From: JAIYCX01 sp044351785 | GTDB lineage: Bacteria > Bdellovibrionota_C > UBA2361 > SZUA-149 > DAOLCO01 | DNA length: 8,826 nt | Reading direction: 5' to 3' | Assembly (NCBI GenBank): GCA_044351785.1 | Contig: JBILFC010000111.1 | Location: 1-8,826, forward strand | Part shown: one piece after another, positions 6,956 to 8,826 of the stretch | Layout of the letters: each line of letters begins with the position of its first letter | How positions within the stretch are numbered: position 1 is the stretch's first letter | Translations under genes and position numbers: made by a program | The notes under the pieces: generated by a model | Databases searched by the model: none | Seen by the model: the letters and a program-made list of their open reading frames with translations, nothing else | What the model was told of the DNA's origin: nothing

Positions 6956-6984
6956 TTGACTTACTTCACGTTTTTCTTCAGATT
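6956..6984 (+). promoter_or_regulatory. Candidate promoter for the 109-residue protein gene
   Basis: TTGACT (6956-6961, five of six against the -35 consensus) is followed after 17 bases by CAGATT (6979-6984), a weak -10 with three of six matches. The start would lie near 6991, giving a leader of about 36 bases. No terminator separates trpS from this gene, so it may also receive readthrough. Confidence 0.4.
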
Positions 6985-7012
6985 AGGGTGGGTCGGTAGT
7001 GAAAACAAGCAT

Positions 7013-7025
7013 AAGGGAGATAGGA
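7013..7025 (+). promoter_or_regulatory. Strong ribosome binding site
   Basis: AAGGGAG (7013-7019) ends seven bases before the ATG at 7027, and a second AGGA follows at 7022-7025. It is the strongest Shine-Dalgarno in the window and supports the chosen start. Confidence 0.75.
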
Positions 7026-7026
7026 A

Positions 7027-7356
7027 ATGAATACAGAGGTGTTGGTAACAAAGTTAGTAGAATCATTTGATGACCTTGATCGTTGCATATCAATGACTAA
7101 GGTAGTCCTATCTCAGAGAGCAGGTGTTCCAGAAGATGTGCACCAAAGAATCGCTCAATATGCAGACATCGTTAATAAACAAAGACTACTTACAGAAGAT
7201 CTAAAGAACTTTCTAAAAGACGAGAATTGGGCAGAAGTAACTCGTCACGTAAAACTAATCAACGGCCTATCATCAATGATCAGAGATGATGCACAAGCGA
7301 TCCTAGCAGGAGCGGGGACAGTGTCTGAGAGAACTAAGGAAGAGTTGTTGGCATAG
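7027..7356 (+). CDS. Small helical protein of unknown function
   Basis: I do not recognise this 109-residue protein. It has no signal peptide or membrane segment and looks almost wholly alpha-helical: about 3-30, 36-66 (VHQRIAQYADIVNKQRLLTE within it) and 68-95, with a short polar tail. It has one Cys (C20) and one Trp (W68) and is rich in Asp, Glu, Arg and Lys. This suggests a soluble helical bundle or an oligomerising adaptor, but that is inference. The strong ribosome binding site and candidate promoter suggest good expression. Its codons differ from trpS: seven of 13 leucines are CTA and five of six isoleucines are ATC, whereas trpS uses mostly ATT for isoleucine. It converges on the 410-residue gene with a hairpin between them. 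Confidence 0.8.
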   Translation: MNTEVLVTKLVESFDDLDRCISMTKVVLSQRAGVPEDVHQRIAQYADIVNKQRLLTEDLKNFLKDENWAEVTRHVKLINGLSSMIRDDAQAILAGAGTVSERTKEELLA

Positions 7357-7390
7357 GAAGTTTTTGGTTTTTTGACAGGAAGAAGGGGAG

Positions 7391-7434
7391 AGAGACAAGA
7401 GAGTTTAAACCTGATGTTTAAAAACCTTGTCTCT
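7391..7434. terminator. Long hairpin between convergent genes, probable two-way transcription stop
   Basis: A 9-bp outer stem (AGAGACAAG 7391-7399 with CTTGTCTCT 7426-7434) is separated by a small internal loop (4 and 3 bases) from a 7-bp inner stem (TTTAAAC 7404-7410 with GTTTAAA 7416-7422). The loop is five bases, CTGAT. It fills the 89-base gap between two converging genes, where a shared terminator is expected. Neither side has the usual T run right after the stem (GAGAAGCTCTTTC rightward, CTCCCCTTCTTCC leftward), so a classical intrinsic terminator is uncertain; it could instead protect mRNA 3' ends. Confidence 0.55.
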
Positions 7435-7445
7435 GAGAAGCTCTT

Positions 7446-8678
7446 TCATGTGTCCTGTTGCAAAGCTCCTAATTCCATTTCAAGCTCTTCGAGGAAGTCT
7501 TTAAGTACTTGAACAAGTTCTAGATCCGAGGATCTTAGTTTTTTGAGTAGGCTTTTCACTGTTGCAATTGCGCGCTGAATGGCTCCAATGCCTTCGGAGG
7601 TAGATATGGTAATGTAACAATGGAGCAGAATTTCGGGAAGGTTCTCAGACATTTCCACTCTTGATGCAACGACGAATGCTCCTTGTACTTTTATCAGTAC
7701 TGGGCCTTCACTGAGAAATTCAGCAATATTATCGTCCGTAATTACTTTTACATTTATTGAGTTGGTGTAAGTGCGTTGTCCCTTATTCTTCCGAGAAGTT
7801 GAATCATCACTCACAAATCGATCGATTAGATCTGTCATGTATCGAAGGAAACATTCCTTGATTGTCGTGCGATTTGGTTCGTTAAGTAGTGAGTCAGCAA
7901 ACTCATGCATGCCATGAAAATGAGGGATCACTTCCCTCAACGAACTAGAAAGTTTAGGACCTAGAACATCCTCAATCTGTTTCGGTAGTTCTACCGTCCT
8001 TGCTTCATATGGCTCATGTTTCCAGCTTTTAAATACCTGATTTATCTCATCTCGTAGAGACTCATCAACTTGTGCCAAGTAGTGCAACAAGGAATCCATC
8101 GAATAGGTAGCTTTGGCATCCCTTTTGATGCCTTTCGCCACGGTTAAGATTTTCCTTCTTACTTTAGCGTCTAGAAGGGTCCTAACTCTTGTTTCGTAAA
8201 GTGCCCATGTCGCATCCCGCTGTATCTCTTCATTGCTGTTGTTTAAGCAATCTAAAAGAGCACCAATATGAACAGCCCGTCTTTCCTCGTCATAAGTGAT
8301 CAGATACTGCATCACGGCTAGGGCGGAAGAGACATGTTCTGCATTCGATCCACTTAAGGTATTTATGAAATAGGAGCTAATTAAAATTCGCTCACTATCG
8401 CTTGCATTTTGTACAATTAAAGCCAAGGCTTCAAATTGTCCAAGTGAAAGTTCTTCTGAGTCTCTGATTAGTTGTTCAAAACATCGAAGCCTTAATGCGC
8501 TTTCTTGATCTTCCGATGTGATTAATTTATTGACCAAATCTTCCAGTGCTTGATCGAACTGATCTTGGAAAGAATTTCGGTCCTTGCAGAATTTTCTTCT
8601 CGTTTCCAGATATGAATCGAACAGAGCCTCAAGGTTCGCCCTCTTTCTACGAAGGGCAAACGCAAATGGATTTGTCAT
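7446..8678 (-). CDS. Orphan protein of unknown function, HEAT-like helical repeats
   Basis: I do not recognise this 410-residue protein. It has no signal peptide or membrane segment and no catalytic motif I can name. Residues 1-215 look like stacked helical pairs. The stretch SSALAVMQYLITYDEERRAVHIGALLDCLNNSNEEIQRDATWALYE (117-162) has the spacing of HEAT/armadillo-type repeats. A more mixed region at about 305-360 contains likely beta strands (INVKVITDD, GPVLIKVQGAFVVASRVEM, ILLHCYITIST). The C-terminus (362-404) is a charged, probably coiled helix. The ATG at 8678 has GAGG nine bases upstream. A GTG at 8723 would add 15 residues but has no Shine-Dalgarno. Sampled lines in this gene have about 43-48% GC against about 35-38% in neighbours, which hints at different origin. 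A role in protein-protein contact is the most that can be inferred. Confidence 0.8.
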   Translation of the reverse strand: MTNPFAFALRRKRANLEALFDSYLETRRKFCKDRNSFQDQFDQALEDLVNKLITSEDQESALRLRCFEQLIRDSEELSLGQFEALALIVQNASDSERILISSYFINTLSGSNAEHVSSALAVMQYLITYDEERRAVHIGALLDCLNNSNEEIQRDATWALYETRVRTLLDAKVRRKILTVAKGIKRDAKATYSMDSLLHYLAQVDESLRDEINQVFKSWKHEPYEARTVELPKQIEDVLGPKLSSSLREVIPHFHGMHEFADSLLNEPNRTTIKECFLRYMTDLIDRFVSDDSTSRKNKGQRTYTNSINVKVITDDNIAEFLSEGPVLIKVQGAFVVASRVEMSENLPEILLHCYITISTSEGIGAIQRAIATVKSLLKKLRSSDLELVQVLKDFLEELEMELGALQQDT

Positions 8679-8795
8679 GATTTTGAACCTCAGTAAAACC
8701 ACTAAAACTCTCTTATTCTCCACGAATAAATATAGCTCGGCGTCAATTATCCGTAGAGATTAAGCTTTTCTTCTACCCAGATTAAAATAACTTTA

Positions 8796-8824
8796 TTTAT
8801 AAGTCTTTGCATGTAAAAATGCAA
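8796..8824 (-). promoter_or_regulatory. Candidate promoter for the 410-residue protein gene
   Basis: Read leftward, TTGCAT (8824-8819) and TATAAA (8801-8796, five of six) are 17 bases apart. The -35 box matches only at its TTG. Transcription would start near 8789 and leave a leader of about 110 bases. TTGACG at about 8727-8732 has no -10 at a proper distance. Confidence 0.35.
8807..8824. repeat. Perfect inverted repeat, possible operator
   Basis: TTGCAT (8807-8812) and ATGCAA (8819-8824) are perfect 6-bp inverted arms with a 6-base spacer, GTAAAA. The right arm is the proposed -35 box of the leftward promoter and the left arm lies in its spacer, a placement typical of repressor sites. The window ends two bases further on, so the context is incomplete. 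Confidence 0.4.
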
Positions 8825-8826
8825 TT

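Noticed and set aside
8679..8723. A 15-residue N-terminal extension of the orphan protein from a GTG at 8723
   Set aside because: No Shine-Dalgarno precedes the GTG, while GAGG lies at a good distance from the ATG at 8678. The longer form cannot be fully excluded.
1..8826. CRISPR array, tRNA or rRNA gene, insertion sequence, toxin-antitoxin pair or defence system
   Set aside because: I found no regular direct repeats, cloverleaf-like sequence, transposase or integrase motif, or paired small genes of toxin-antitoxin type in the window.

Overview
The window is chromosomal DNA from a low-GC (roughly 35-40% by eye) Gram-negative bacterium. Evidence for a Gram-negative, probably deltaproteobacterial-type cell is a TonB/TolA-type energy-transducer protein, a TatA translocase subunit, and an MJ0042 zinc-ribbon membrane protein with a DUF3426-like tail. 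I cannot name a genus. SAR324/Lambdaproteobacteria, Bdellovibrionota-like and other deltaproteobacterial groups remain possible. No tRNA, rRNA, CRISPR array, insertion sequence, integrase or phage gene is visible.

Layout. (1) 1-67: a bidirectional hairpin terminator closes the leftward genes and possibly a gene off the left edge. (2) 68-2020, minus strand: a glycosyltransferase (GT4 type) followed after three bases by a SAM-dependent methyltransferase, probably a glycan or lipid modification pair. (3) 2129-3411: a TonB-like gene (minus) and tatA (plus) diverge from a short shared promoter region. One palindromic TTGCAA could serve as the -35 box for both. (4) 3414-5078, minus: a 554-residue zinc-ribbon/disordered/membrane protein that converges on tatA with a two-base gap. 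(5) 5190-6931, plus: rlmB (23S rRNA 2'-O-methyltransferase family) and trpS (tryptophanyl-tRNA synthetase), 17 bases apart and probably cotranscribed. (6) 7027-7356, plus: a 109-residue helical protein of unknown function with a good ribosome binding site and unusual codon preferences. (7) 7446-8678, minus: a 410-residue orphan protein, HEAT-like in part and higher in GC, separated from the previous gene by a strong hairpin.

The functional themes are translation (rlmB, trpS), the cell envelope (TonB-like, TatA, DUF3426 protein) and glycan assembly (GT4 plus methyltransferase). I see no convincing new multi-gene system. The parts least explained by known families are the two unknown proteins at the right end and the compact divergent promoter at 3118-3167. 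All promoter calls were made by eye and are hypotheses.
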